Source of the DNA: Xiphydria camelus
Lineage: Eukaryota > Arthropoda > Insecta > Hymenoptera > Xiphydriidae
Assembly: GCA_963678675.1 (NCBI GenBank)
Contig: OY783195.1
Location: forward strand, 6,954,001 to 7,018,000
Length of the DNA: 64,000 bases
Direction of reading: 5' to 3'
Shown: piece after piece, positions 24,516-35,372 of the stretch
Numbering within the stretch: the stretch's first letter is position 1
Layout: every line of letters starts with the position of its first letter
Position numbers and translations under genes: made by a program
Notes under the pieces: model-generated
The model's database searches: none
What the model saw: only the letters and a program-made list of their open reading frames with translations
What the model was told of the DNA's origin: nothing

Positions 24516-25253
24516 ACAGTGTGACTTTTTTTGACACGGCATTATAGGAGAAGAATAAATTATTTTGAAATTTCTAGGAGATTTGATAATAAATAGAGTG
24601 AATTTTGTGTCATTAAATGGGATTATAGATTTCGGTTTTCTAAAAAGGTACCTAGAAATCCTTATTCGATTTTGACATTTCCTTTTTGCATTCAATTTCC
24701 TGCTTCAGTTATATAAGTCCTTCGCTCTACATTCTTCATTTCCGTGTTAATACCAATCACATACATACATGTATGAATACAAAGGAAATACATAACTTTG
24801 TATGAAACTTTCTATAGCGATAAGTTGTATAATGGTTAGGAAGTTTTAAACTGTGATCGATATTTTCTTTCTTTAAAAGTCAGAGCCTAAAAGAAATTTG
24901 ATGAAAAATCAAAGAATCGTAATTGGAAACCGATATTCGCCCAAATAGACTTACACGATCATCACGACGTTCATATAATCGCTCGTTTTAAAGCCTATGT
25001 TTATTTTGCCACATGAATTTGAAAAACAACAATCCTTAAATGAATTGTTAGATTTACTATAAATTGTAATTTAAATTAATCGCTGTATTTATTGTAGCAA
25101 CATATTAGCTTACTTGTGTTTACATCGATTACATGTTTAGCATTTTATTTGTATCATTTTGAAATCATTTAATGTCATAAATATGCTTGTTTACTGACAA
25201 TAAATATTCATAAATCGAACAACGTTGTTACATTTGGAAATCTATCAAAAACG
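24516..25253. other. No gene recognised
   Basis: AT-rich sequence without structure that I can see. Confidence 0.4.
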
Positions 25254-25453
25254 AGGCTAAACTTACTCGCCAGAAAAGAAACTTCAATCACTATTATCTC
25301 ATTATCTTTGAGCTTTTGGCTCATATTTATGTAATACTTTTTTGAAAGTTATATTTTTATCTATAACAAAGTCTAATATCGATGTAGGCCAAAGTTCATA
25401 AATAATAAGGTAATAATGATTGAGACTTCTTTCTTGGCGAGTAAGTTTAGCCT
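25254..25453. mobile_element. Family C MITE, copy 1
   Basis: AGGCTAAACTTACTCGCCAG and CTTGGCGAGTAAGTTTAGCC T form TIRs that extend about 50 bases (GAAACTTCAATCACTATTAT and its mirror). The 200-bp body matches 38021-38221 and 59955-60140. Inner GAGCTTTTGGCTCAT/GGCCAAAGTTCATAA is also mirrored. Confidence 0.75.
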
Positions 25454-26346
25454 CATATGGAGTACAAGATAAATTTCCTGTAAATTAGTCTACTCTTGGG
25501 TGTCTTTCGATAAAATTCAGCTTTGATATAACGTAACGTGTTTATCAAATATGACATCTCCTAATATTAGTCACGTGTAACTGATACTCTTGTCCTAAAT
25601 GAGCGATCGTCCTTATATATATTCGAGGAAAAAATGAAGCAGAAAATTAATATCACCGCGTTCTATCGCACCGAAAGAGTTATTTACATCAGATTCCATT
25701 CTCGCCCCTGCAACGAGTTTACCGAGAGTCGCGCGGCCAACAAGCGCCGGCTTCGCGGCAATTTTAGTGGCCAATAAGGTTCCGCCGAGGCGTTTAATCA
25801 AAGCGGCGGTGGTAAACACGTCCCACTTTTCAGGCTCTCGCTCCTTTCGCCCCGCCAATTGCGTCTAACTTGAGTCCCATTCAGAATTGGCTTAGTGCGG
25901 CGGTGGCGTAGAATTGTATGCTTTACCCTCCAATTGTAACATGTAATTCTCACGAAGCCGCTCGTTGATTGATGCAGGTAACAAAAATAACCATCAGACT
26001 TTCTTCTTGATGTTAATTAATCATGTGGAATTAAAGAACGAAGAAGTAGGATGCGACGAACTCTAAATTTTGAACGCCGCGCCTTTTTCTCGCGACGACG
26101 ATAAAACAGAGAAAAAGGATTAGTAAAGTCATAGGGAAATCTATGAATTTTTACAATTATCCCAGTAACAGGGCTCTTCGAGGTGAGAAGCATTGAAGTT
26201 TTTAATAGACCACAGTGCACTTTTTACAGTTACCTAGTAATAGTGTAAACATCAGTTTATACCTACGGTAAAATTTACCAGTCTCCCATTAATATTTGTT
26301 GGGTGTTTAGGAGTTTATACTGCGATAAACTACCTACACTCTCTCT
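25454..26346. other. No gene recognised
   Basis: A GC-richer frame on the minus strand at 25613-25858 shows no domain. No repeat is visible. Confidence 0.4.
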
Positions 26347-27615
26347 CTACGCAACAAAATTATCGCAACAACTTATTTTACTCTAAAAATTGTCAAACTT
26401 CGGAAGCCCGTAGCACAGCGAAAAATCATCGCGTATCCCTATCTTTTTTTCTTAATTAAAGCTTAAAACCTCAGCTTTACTATCCCAAAGTTTATTTTTG
26501 ATTTAAAGCACCGAGAGATTAAGTGACCCTGAAAATCAAGGTCATCTTTTGAAACTTAAAAATTTGCAGTTTGCGCATTGACACGGAGTTACAAAAATTT
26601 TTTTTTCAAATTCTGATCACAGAAAATGAAAGTTCAACTCTTTACCTTTAATTTTAAAAAAATGTTTACTTTCCGATTTTTCTACGCCATTCTACAGCGT
26701 TTTAAATAAAAAAACTGAAAATCCCGTTTTTTTCCCGTGTTACAGGGCCCAGGTAACGCGACAAATAATCATATTTTTTAAGACAAATTCATGGGCTTTA
26801 TTGGGGCATCGAAATTCATCGCTTTCATATGAATTTTTTCTCAAAGAACAGATGATGGCCTACAAAATTTTTCGATGTTCAGGAGTGAAAATACCGTTCG
26901 AACACGAAACTTCCTATAGAACTCGTCCAGGTATACTTGTACAGTAAGTTAACATACGTGCAATACCTTTTCGGCGACCTCTAACTTGGCCCCAATGTCC
27001 CGATTAACTCACGATCAACGTCTATCTTGGCCCCAATGCCCCGTGTTAACTTACGAACGGCTTCTATGTAACTTCGCCCCAATGTCCACATCTCGATACC
27101 AAAATTCCTGAAGAAGTAGTCCAGGTATACCTGGACGCAATGTACGACCTCCAATAATTCGAAACAAAAATTTATAAGTTCAACAAAATTACGCAATTGA
27201 TGTTCAGTTGAGTAATATTCCCAAAAACCGGGATTTTCAGTTTTTTTTTTTATTTAAAACGCTGTAGAATGGCGTAGAAAAATCGGAAAGTAACAATTTT
27301 TTTTTTAAATTAAAGGTAAAGAGTTGAACTTTCATTTTCTGTGATCAGAATTTGAAAAAAAAATGTTTGTAACTCCGTGTCAATGCGCAAACTTTGCAAA
27401 TTTTTAAGTTTCAAAAGATGACCTTCATTTTCAGGGTCACTTAATCTCTCGGTGCTTTAAATCGAAAAATAAACTTTGGGATAGTAAAGCTGAGATTTTA
27501 AGCTTTAATTTAAAAAAAAAGATAGGGATACGATGATTTTTCGCTGTGCTACGGGCTTCCGAAGTTTGACAATTTTTAGAGTAAAATAAGTTGTTGGGAT
27601 AATTTTGTTGCGTAG
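26347..27615. mobile_element. 1.27-kb foldback with about 395-bp near-identical arms
   Basis: The left arm (26347-26745) and right arm (27225-27615) are inverted copies with only scattered differences by eye. The terminus is ACGCAACAAAATTATC and its mirror GATAATTTTGTTGCGT. The 480-base spacer has three degenerate repeats built on TTGGCCCCAATG(T/C)CCC and a duplicated TCCAGGTATAC(T/C)TG. On the minus strand the spacer keeps a 71-codon frame (26981-27196) in which QVYLDYFFRNFG resembles a second nearby translation, suggesting an old duplicated coding fragment. Superfamily unassigned. Confidence 0.8.
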
Positions 27616-27637
27616 TGTATAAAAGCAGCGTAGGATA

Positions 27638-28186
27638 GGGATAGTTGGGCCACTTTTTGTTTGGCTGATTATTACAAAAACTAACTTATGCTACAATATT
27701 AATAAGTGTGTCGAAAAGATCGTTGTATATATCTGGCTTTATAACATTGAATAATAATTTTGAATTTCTACATCCATAATAATTATGAAAATCTATCTCA
27801 AATTAACATAGTCTCGACGTAGGTACCTCATTTGCGGGGTATGTTGGGCATCTCAGTGGGACAAATTGATCACAGAGCTAGAAATTAGCCGAGGAAGTTA
27901 AAATAAAAAAGAAACTTATTTCTGGTACATTAATTTTATTATATTTGACAATGAGCATGTATCAGTGTGTATGACGGCATAGTCTTTATAGAACAATTAA
28001 TATAGAATCAGAAATTCTTTGAGAAAAACTTAAAAGTTAAGGAAAACTAACACTTTTAGGAGGAATTATAAATATCAATATTATTAATATAATATGACAC
28101 ATTTAGGAATCTTTAACTCTTAATGAAATAATCAATCAAATAACCAATATTGTAATATTAATTAGTTAGCGAGTCCCAACTAGCCC
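27638..28186. mobile_element. 549-bp TIR element, TA duplication
   Basis: GGGATAGTTGGGCC at the left and the reverse of GTCCCAACTAGCCC at the right are each flanked by TA. A related block GCGGGGTATGTTGGGCATCT lies internally near 27835. Non-coding. It resembles the weak element at 21900-22463. Confidence 0.5.
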
Positions 28187-29745
28187 TATATACGATATTT
28201 TGTAAACATAGGTACTTATATAACTTTTTTTAATATAAGAACAAGCTAAAGTTACACTCTAAGCCTAAAAAAATAGAGGAACCAAGCAAACGAAAAACAC
28301 TTCAGCTCAAGGTTTTAATAATGGTTTTAATTTCACATCATGACCAAAAAATAAACGAAGTTTTATTTTTAATTTCACGTGGTCGTACTCGCAAAAGACA
28401 CCGTCTGCGCATCCGTCTGACTGTCGGGATAAATCGTAACTAAGAGTAACGGAAAGAGTAGAACATTACAATGTCCTTCTCTGTGCGTGAGCGCATTCCG
28501 ATATCCGTTTTATTTACAAAGTAATAAGCGTTGATCAACTTACCTCTATGCTCAACTATCTCCACCCTACCCTACGCTATGCCTATTAAAAAATTCAATG
28601 TTTCACCTCGAGGAGTCCTGTTACCAGGATTCACTGTAAAAATTACCAATTCTTTTTCTCCGTGCAATAGAAACCCGCATTTTGGCAGCAATTTAGAGCT
28701 ATTTCATTCGCCAATAAAATCGACGCAATTCAATGAAAAATCAATCAGACACCTAATTTCGTGAATTCATTTGATGGACTATTTGCCGAAGACACGCAAA
28801 AGTTGAAAAAGAAAAAAGCACCTCGATGTAGCGAAGCAACATAATCGTTTTCCGATAAGGGTGTGACGCGTATGCATGTTGAGTCTGACGCTGACGTCGA
28901 CGATTACCGCATATCTTTCGAGCTGTATTACGCAGGCCATGCCTCCCTTCATCGTCCGGATACTTTGGATAGCGTTGGAAAATGGTTCGAATTAAAAACA
29001 AATTACCATGAGCATAATACCGTTAGATTGCCGCGATACGTGGCTCCGGGGAGCAACGGCGTTACGTTGCATCGCATTGTCGCTGGGGTCTCTTTCGGAG
29101 TCTAGGGACGGGCGGGTACGGTTACATTATAAAGTGGTGGCGTGTTGACAGACAGTCCATGGTAACTCCCGAGCCTTGATGACGCGTGGGCCTCGTCGCC
29201 GGTTATATGCCTGTGTTTGCGGAGTGTATAACGTATAGCGTGATGTTGCGGATGTCGCGTGAAAGCGACGCACGGTCAACAGTGTAAGGAGCAAGGCTTG
29301 CGAGCTTTCACTAATTTTACGCGTACGTTATAATAATGGATAGATTGTGAGGCGCGGTGGGGATGTGGCACTCTTTGACGAAGAGATGGGAACTTCATTA
29401 TTGCATTTTTTTAAATCCTAGAGCAGTAATGATGAGTAAAAGTTACTCATACCTTTTTCAAAACGTGTGCCAGTAGAGAGGCAGATTGGCGCGGATATCT
29501 GGACTCCTCGTTCTGATAAAAAGAGTACATCTCTGGTGGAAGAAGCGAATAAAAACTTCCCAAGAAGAAGTCGGTCTCTGCCCAGAGAATGATCCGCGAT
29601 TCTGGCTGGTTTTGTGTCGGTAAAGTGACGCTTGATTGGCCAGTTATTGGTCGGTTTATTTAGACAAGATTTTGTCGAAATTCTATAAAGTGATTGACCA
29701 GTTTTCGGTTCAATTTTGTCGACAGTCCGCGTAACTGGTTAGAGA
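28187..29745. other. No gene recognised
   Basis: A CpG-richer part (28860-29300) holds only short domain-free frames on both strands. At about 29630-29726 a partial direct repeat (TTGATTGGCCAGTT / TGATTGACCAGTT, each followed by a TTTTGTCGA block) is visible. Confidence 0.35.
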
Positions 29746-30114
29746 TTAGGTGTTAAGACATAATTTTTCTTTTCCTTCGATATCGAAATATACGAATTCA
29801 CCTGGTGAATGATCACTGTCTTCTAATTCCTCAATATTGTAGGTCGCCGAATAAGTGCGAAGCAGAGACTTGATAGATTTTTGCAATTTTGGTAGTAACC
29901 TGGGTCTTGAAATGTCCAACAGCTTATCAATACGGTATGTACATACGTGTGGGATTTTCCTAAAAATAATCAATTGCGCAAGTTCTTGTTTAATTTCAAT
30001 TTCATAATTTTCATTATTCTTTTCATTGAAAACCTGCACTTCTTCTACGTGAAGATACTTTTCCGCGACATCACCTTCTTCAATTATACAGTCACTTTCA
30101 TAGTTTGAATACCA
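29746..30114 (-). CDS. Candidate 3' exon, 122 residues, function unknown
   Basis: On the minus strand an open frame of 122 codons ends in TAA at 29746-29748. It lacks an initiator Met near its 5' end. Immediately upstream is CCTTTCTTAGTCCTAG, which resembles a splice acceptor, so I begin the exon at 30114. The peptide is charged and ordered-looking: an acidic N-terminal part (EEGDVAEK), then KQELAQLIIF, then LLPKLQKSIKSLLRT, and near the C-terminus GEFVYFDIEGK. The LP..IKSLLRT...GEFVYFDIE order recalls a conserved segment of transposon-encoded proteins seen widely in insects (LP-x-ARTLL-KTP ... GEYYYFGLE type), but this is from memory and weak. It could be the last exon of a host gene, a transposon-derived fragment, or chance. 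It is the most gene-like frame in the window. Confidence 0.35.
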   Translation of the reverse strand, partial: WYSNYESDCIIEEGDVAEKYLHVEEVQVFNEKNNENYEIEIKQELAQLIIFRKIPHVCTYRIDKLLDISRPRLLPKLQKSIKSLLRTYSATYNIEELEDSDHSPGEFVYFDIEGKEKLCLNT

Positions 30115-31321
30115 CTAGGACTAAGAAAGGATATAGCCTCTAAATGTTGCGAATTAGAGATTGTAAGCGTTTTTACTTCTGTTTAATTTCTTTAATTTCA
30201 CGATGTTTTCTTATACGATCATGACTCGTTTGTTGTTTCTTTAAATTGTCCTATTTTACTACAGTTTTAATTGTCTGAATTATGCATAATTTGTAGTCAG
30301 TTTTAAGTGATTAATTATTAGGCAGTAAAACTGCACAAAGATGGGCAATGTCTAGAAAGATTGCTTATCTTTTATCAAATGTATAGGTAATAGTTTAAAC
30401 AGTTAATTTTTAGACAGTAAACCCCTTTAGAAAGAGTCTACTGGCTAGAAAAGCTGTTCGCTTTTTCTAGCAAGGATGTTCTAGTCACTGCTTTCTTTTT
30501 ACTAATTTCCAAAATATTGCCTTTGTAAATAAAAGTTACTCGTCGTTATTCAAACAGAGGTAAATATTCGCATTTTACCATTCTAGGGTTAAAGAAATTG
30601 TGGATTTTCACTCATATTTTCGTGGAAGAGATTTTGAAAAAAGAAAAGCGAATGAAAATAGACCATCTTAATTGAGAGCGATAATTAGTAATTATTGCGA
30701 GAAAAAAATGAGGAGATTCTTAGTAATGAATAACTTTCTATAATCAGAAACTTATGAAGGATTCAAGTCTCCATATTTTAATAAAAAAGTAGGTACCTAT
30801 GCTTTATTGGAAGCATACTTTTACCAGATCGATGATAAGCGGTAATTATGTAATATGAATTATGAAAGAGGTGCTACTCCCACGCATATTCTTCCGGCAA
30901 AGTTAACACGAGAGACTCGAAAAATATCGCGGAAGAGGGAAAATCGATTTTTCCGCCTCTAACTCCACCGCGAGTTTCCACCACGCAATCTTCCCGAAAC
31001 TTTCGCTCGCCCCGATTTAATAACCCGCTAAGTATAAAGTCAACAGATAAACCCTGACGGGTGGGAATTCTGTTTGGCGGGGTTAGGCGATGTTACTTTT
31101 TAGACTGACTTTTTTTCCGGCAGCGCCGCACACGCGGTCTACAGGCGCTTGCGTGCGCAAGATTTATGCCACTCCGAGGAATAGTAGGACCAGTCGATCG
31201 TAAGTCAGACGGGGTAATACAGTCAGGTCAGCGATCCTCTTTCGGTGGTTACTACGGCAGTGTTTTGAAAGTCTGTGAAATTTGCAATAAAAAATTACAT
31301 AATTAAAAATATCGAAAAAAT
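30115..31321. other. No gene recognised; small hairpin
   Basis: A perfect-looking hairpin lies at 30444-30471 (GCTAGAAAAGC / GCTTTTTCTAGC). Otherwise AT-rich with a GC-richer patch at 30930-31260 and no supportable gene. If 29746-30114 is an exon, upstream exons would lie to the right of here on the minus strand, but I could not identify one. Confidence 0.35.
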
Positions 31322-31670
31322 TGTTGCTTATTTGCTGCCAATTAAATCCATTGGTCTACAGTTTTCGCTCGAGTCTTTTTTTTTGTTCAGAAAATATCAA
31401 AAATTTATTTTTCGAGGAGAGAAAGAGATGTAGTTTGAACCATATTGATTTGTAAAATGATTGAGAAATATTCTTGTGCAGACAATTGAACGCTGGTGAT
31501 TATTTGTTGGATCGCTCCATTGTTTCAAATTTTTCGATCGAACCTTTTTTTCGTTGAAAAATGTTTAAAAAATTATTTATGGAGGAGAGGAAGAAGTGTA
31601 ATTCGAACAATTTTAATTTCTAAAATGGTTGAGAAATATTTTTATGCAGCCAATCGAACGCTGGCTCTTG
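31322..31670. repeat. Tandem duplication, two units of about 175 bp
   Basis: Unit 1 (to about 31497) and unit 2 share the ordered blocks TTCGCTCGA/TTCGATCGA, TTTTTTTTGTT/TTTTTTTCGTT, GAGGAGAGAAAGAGATGTAG versus GAGGAGAGGAAGAAGTGTAA, AAAATGATTGAGAAATATTC versus AAAATGGTTGAGAAATATTT, and ATTGAACGCTGG versus ATCGAACGCTGG. They are moderately diverged. No protein is recognised. Confidence 0.6.
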
Positions 31671-31682
31671 TCGTAGATATAA

Positions 31683-31834
31683 GGCCTGGGCAGACAGAAA
31701 GCGGACTGTCCGTGCGGACTGTATTCGAGGATAGGACGCGGACAGTCTACGTGGACATCCGCCCTCAGCGAGAGCGAACTAGATGTAAATTTTCAGAGCC
31801 CGCAGGGTCAGTCCGCTTTCTGTCTGCCCAGGCC
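31683..31834. mobile_element. 152-bp MITE with perfect 26-bp ends
   Basis: GGCCTGGGCAGACAGAAAGC GGACTG is perfectly mirrored at the right. A second pair (GGACTGTCCG / CGCGGACAGTC) lies inside. GGCC ends and a left flanking TAA suggest PIF/Harbinger, but the right flank reads TCTAA, so the duplication is imperfect. It interrupts the tail of the tandem duplication. Confidence 0.7.
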
Positions 31835-32017
31835 TCTAATCAGAGGGAGCGGACGATACAGGATGGCACCGGCTTATTTCTCAATATTTTTCTACAAAAA
31901 TATTACAAAATATTGTTCGAATGATGCTTTATAAGATGCGAAACATTAAAATATATTTACTTCAACAATAGCTCTAAAATAAATTCGTAAAAATAGAGGT
32001 TTTTTCCACCCGTTATA

Positions 32018-32036
32018 CCCCCCCCCCCCCCCCCCC
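32018..32036. repeat. Poly-C tract, 19 bases
   Basis: An uninterrupted C19 run. Such runs are assembly- and length-error-prone. Confidence 0.9.
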
Positions 32037-32075
32037 TTTTAATGTCCATTACCCTTCCACTTCTCTACTGCATGC

Positions 32076-32658
32076 TAGTAAGGGATCCCTCATAAGAAAA
32101 AAAAAATGATTACTACTCCTCTGAAATTCTTTGTGAGTAGCTTCATTTTGCCGAGTCTGCCAACTTTGTTCTCTGCGAAAAATCTGGTTGCCGCCGGGAT
32201 TACGAGATATTAATAAATAATTATGTAAAATTTAGGAATTTTGTTTATTGATGACCGGCAAGTTGATTTTATGCTCGAAGTAAGATAAATATTTATGAAA
32301 TCAAACGGTAACATTTTGTCCGACAAGTTTTCTGCCAGGTATGTCCAGTCCGACACTCTGAATGTTTGAAATTGATAAAATTTGTTAACTAAGTACCAAC
32401 GAGCTCATTTTTTCGCTAAAGATAGAGAATTATTTATAAAAGTTGATGGTAATATTGTCCGACAAGTTTTCTGCCGGGTATGTCCAATCCGACAATATTC
32501 ATAATTTAGACATGTTTGTTAATTAATATCTCGAAACCCCGGCGGAAACCAGACTTTTCGCAGATAAGAAAGCTGGCAGACTCGGTAAAATGAAGCTACT
32601 CACAAAGAGAGTTTCAGATGAGTGGTAATCATTTTTTTTAATGAGGGATCCCTTACTA
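32076..32658. mobile_element. 583-bp TIR element with internal direct repeats
   Basis: TAGTAAGGGATCCCTCAT and ATGAGGGATCCCTTACTA bound arms of about 150 bases that mirror through GAGTAGCTTCATTTTGCCGA, CTGCCAACTTT and GAGATATTAATAAATAATTA-like blocks. Between the arms TGTCCGACAAGTTTTCTGCC occurs twice about 140 bases apart in direct orientation. No coding frame. Confidence 0.7.
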
Positions 32659-34069
32659 TGCCGTTTTAGATGCTGGTCATAGACCACAGCAACACAATCC
32701 CAATGAAGTAATAGAAATGCTGAATAATGAATAGAAAGCTTTTATCAAAATGTAATCACACTAGAGATATGCGCCAGAAATAATATAGGTACAGACAATC
32801 TTACTCTCTAATTCAGATATCGAGTGCTACACGGCAGGACCTCGTAACTCACATGTCAGTGATTTTTTGTTTAATATATTATATTAAACACGTCCGCGTC
32901 GTTGATCCTGGGCAACGCAAAGGGCGGATAACATTGTACACATATGTACATTCGCGTACATATGACAAATACATACACAGTTGCACACACATGTGTGGAT
33001 CTCCATAAGTATATGGAGGCAAACACGTGCTCACAAGATCGCACATGATCTTGAATGCGTTCTTGAATTGGCTGAAAAAGATCGTATGGTTTCGAGTAAA
33101 AAGCGGTAAATTCAAAATCTCCCCCCAGAACTGCTTATTTTTTGTCTGACCGGATGATACCTGAATTGGTAGCTCACCAACTACAGAATACGTGATTTTT
33201 AGCAAAATTCACAGAAAACCTTATTTTACATGATTATTTCGATCCAATAGACTGTATGACGGAAAGCAAAAAGTATGAACTTTAAGGTTTCAAAACTCAA
33301 AAACTGCCCATTTTCCGTTGTTGCGGCAATGATAACTTTTGATCAGAACATCAAGATCTGCAACATATATGAAGCCCAACCAAATCCACCGGGACCCAGT
33401 TCCCATCAGGTTTGTTTGTATTTTTTTGGTACGTGCTACCAAATCAAAAAATCTGAAAAAATTCGGGAATAATAATGATGCGAAGACGCGTTTATAAAAT
33501 AAATTATGATAGCACCTTTTCAAGGAGTGGTGGAAAGAGTACTTTTTAAAATTGTTTGTTTTTTAAAAATTTGAATTTCGCGCCAAATGCGACACAATAT
33601 TTTTTTCTGAGTTCCCTTTAAGGATCCCTATGTTCCAGAATTTTTTCCAATTTTTCGGTCCATTACGTGAGCAGCAAGAAATTTTTAATGTTCAACTACA
33701 TTTTTCGAAAAATCTCAGCTCCTTCTTGACTTTTTGGAATATTAAAATTGCTAAAATTTTTTCACATCCGAGAGAGTGTTTTGGTGCCCATTTCGTGTTA
33801 TTTCCTTTATGGGCGTTTTTCAAGTGCTTATCCGGCTAGACCCTTTATTAGAGTTGCCGAGTTGCCGACGTTGTGCGTGGTAGATTCAGTAAAGCAAGCT
33901 CGCGGATACGAAACGAAACTGCAGTCATTGGTCATTGCGTACCGACTGGTCGAAATCACGTCACTTTCGCGTTGCTTCGTGTGCGAAACCAAGGCGACTA
34001 GTTGCTAGTGGTTCCAGTTACTTACCAGTTCCAATTTCTTTTGAGTAGCCTCGTGGGCGGAATGCCTTA
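32659..34069. other. No gene recognised
   Basis: Several short domain-free frames occur on both strands (32879-33205, 33275-33523, 33630-34008). I see no inverted repeat that bounds them. Confidence 0.4.
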
Positions 34070-34195
34070 GTGTTAATTCGGGAGATCGAAGCATCTTGCC
34101 TCGAAATCGTGAATTTGTGAATAATGGAAATTACTCACCGTAATTCACAAACTCACGATTTCGAGGTTAGACGCTTCGATCTCCCGAATTGACAC
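34070..34195. mobile_element. Family F palindromic MITE, 126 bp
   Basis: TTAATTCGGGAGATCGAAGC and its mirror GCTTCGATCTCCCGAATTGA, followed inward by GCCTCGAAATCGTGAATTTG TGAA and its mirror. The outer motif is shared with the arms of the 9669-10509 foldback. Confidence 0.75.
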
Positions 34196-34664
34196 CAATT
34201 CTAACTACCGACTCGACTTCTACCGGTATAAATGACTCGATTACCGACTAAGCCTGGCCGAAGGTAAATTTCGAGGTCCCTGCAACTGTGCGGTTCTGCG
34301 CGGGACATCCTGTATATCCGCAGGGTGGTGCACACTGGAGCGTAAGACGGATGAGGATTAGAGAGGCGAGAGGGCGGAAGGGGTTGGGTTGCCGGAGGAA
34401 TGGAAGAATAATGACGAAATTAATGTACTATTATGAAACATGTGTCACACGGCGCCACCGACGGAGTAAGCTGGATTATCGTATCGCACGATAGTAATCA
34501 AAACGACGACAGGGTCGTGTAGGAGAACTCTTGAGAGTGCAACCATGCAAAGGCGTTTATAGCGTTGGATAACATCTGTGGATGTATTTGTTTAATCGGA
34601 ATGCGAGTAGATTATATATAGGAAGAGTATAATAAACTAATTTCTTTGCGACTTTTATGAAACA
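34196..34664. other. No gene recognised
   Basis: GC-richer, with one domain-free basic frame at 34288-34494. Confidence 0.4.
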
Positions 34665-34907
34665 CCACACCGAGAAAAATAACCCGGTCAAGCTAACCAA
34701 AGTCTTGGAGATCATGACCAAATCGTTTGGTGAAATATTGATCCTCCATCTGTTTGGTCAGACTGACCATTTTCTGATTAGAATAACTAGACGTGTAGTT
34801 AGAATAATTAAATATTTGGTTCAATTTACTAATATTTTGATTAGAATAACTAAATTAGTTAACCAGATGAGTTTTTCATTTTAACCAAGTTATTTTTCTC
34901 AGTGTAG
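34665..34907. mobile_element. Family B element
   Basis: CACACCGAGAAAAATAACCC GGT at the left mirrors ACCAAGTTATTTTTCTCAGT G at the right. GATTAGAATAACTA occurs three times inside. TAACCAAA/TTGGTTAA-type motifs recur. Confidence 0.65.
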
Positions 34908-35009
34908 AGTGAATAGAAAAATTTGAATGTGTAACTTTGAATATACGCCTTGGAACTTTCAAAATCTGTAAAAAAGGTCGCAGTACACGCGGTGCGAAGG
35001 TCGATGATA

Positions 35010-35372
35010 TACGAGGGCAGAGTGAATAGTCCGATACTTTTCTAGTAGATGGTGCGATCGCGAAGATGAGTATACGCCTCCATTTGGCGAAAAAAAGCTC
35101 TATTTCACCGCGACAATGCACCTGCCCATTCGTCTGCCGTTGCAACAGCGAAATTGGTCGATTTGAAGTTCGAATTGCTGCCGCATCCACCTTATTCGCC
35201 GGATTTGGCTCACTGCGACTTCTTTCTCTTCCCAGACTTGAAAAAATGGCTGGCTGGAAAGAAATTCTCATCAAACGAAGAGGTCATCGCCGCAGCTGGG
35301 GGCTACTTTACAGACTTTAGGACGCACCATCATCTACTAGAAAAATATCGAACTTTTCACTCTGCCTTCGTA
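35010..35372 (+). mobile_element. Mariner-type remnant with TIRs, TA duplication
   Basis: TA then CGAGGGCAGAGTGAATAGTC at the left mirrors the reversed right end CGAAGGCAGAGTGAAAAGTT, followed by TA. The mirror continues through CTTTTCTAGTAGATGGTGCG. CGAGGG ends next to TA are typical of one mariner group. The interior is the C-terminal part of a mariner transposase, so this is a deletion derivative in which almost all of the 5' gene is missing. Confidence 0.75.
35066..35323 (+). pseudogene. Mariner transposase, catalytic C-terminal fragment
   Basis: The translation begins RLHLAKK and, after a one-base frameshift in the A-run near 35090-35097, continues FHRDNAPAHSSAVATAKL, FELLPHPPYSPDLAHCDFF, then WLAGKKFSSNEEVIAA. 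HRDNAPAH and YSPDL.HCDFF are the second and third catalytic Asp motifs of mariner; 34 residues separate the two Asp, the canonical DD34D spacing. The N-terminal helix-turn-helix half and the first catalytic Asp are missing. The frame then runs into the right TIR. A normal family member is about 345 residues, so this is a dead fragment of roughly a quarter. Confidence 0.85.

Noticed and set aside
35066..35320. 84-codon frame starting MSIRLHLAKK as an independent gene
   Set aside because: Only its first residues fit mariner; the rest is out of frame with the catalytic motifs, which continue after a one-base shift.
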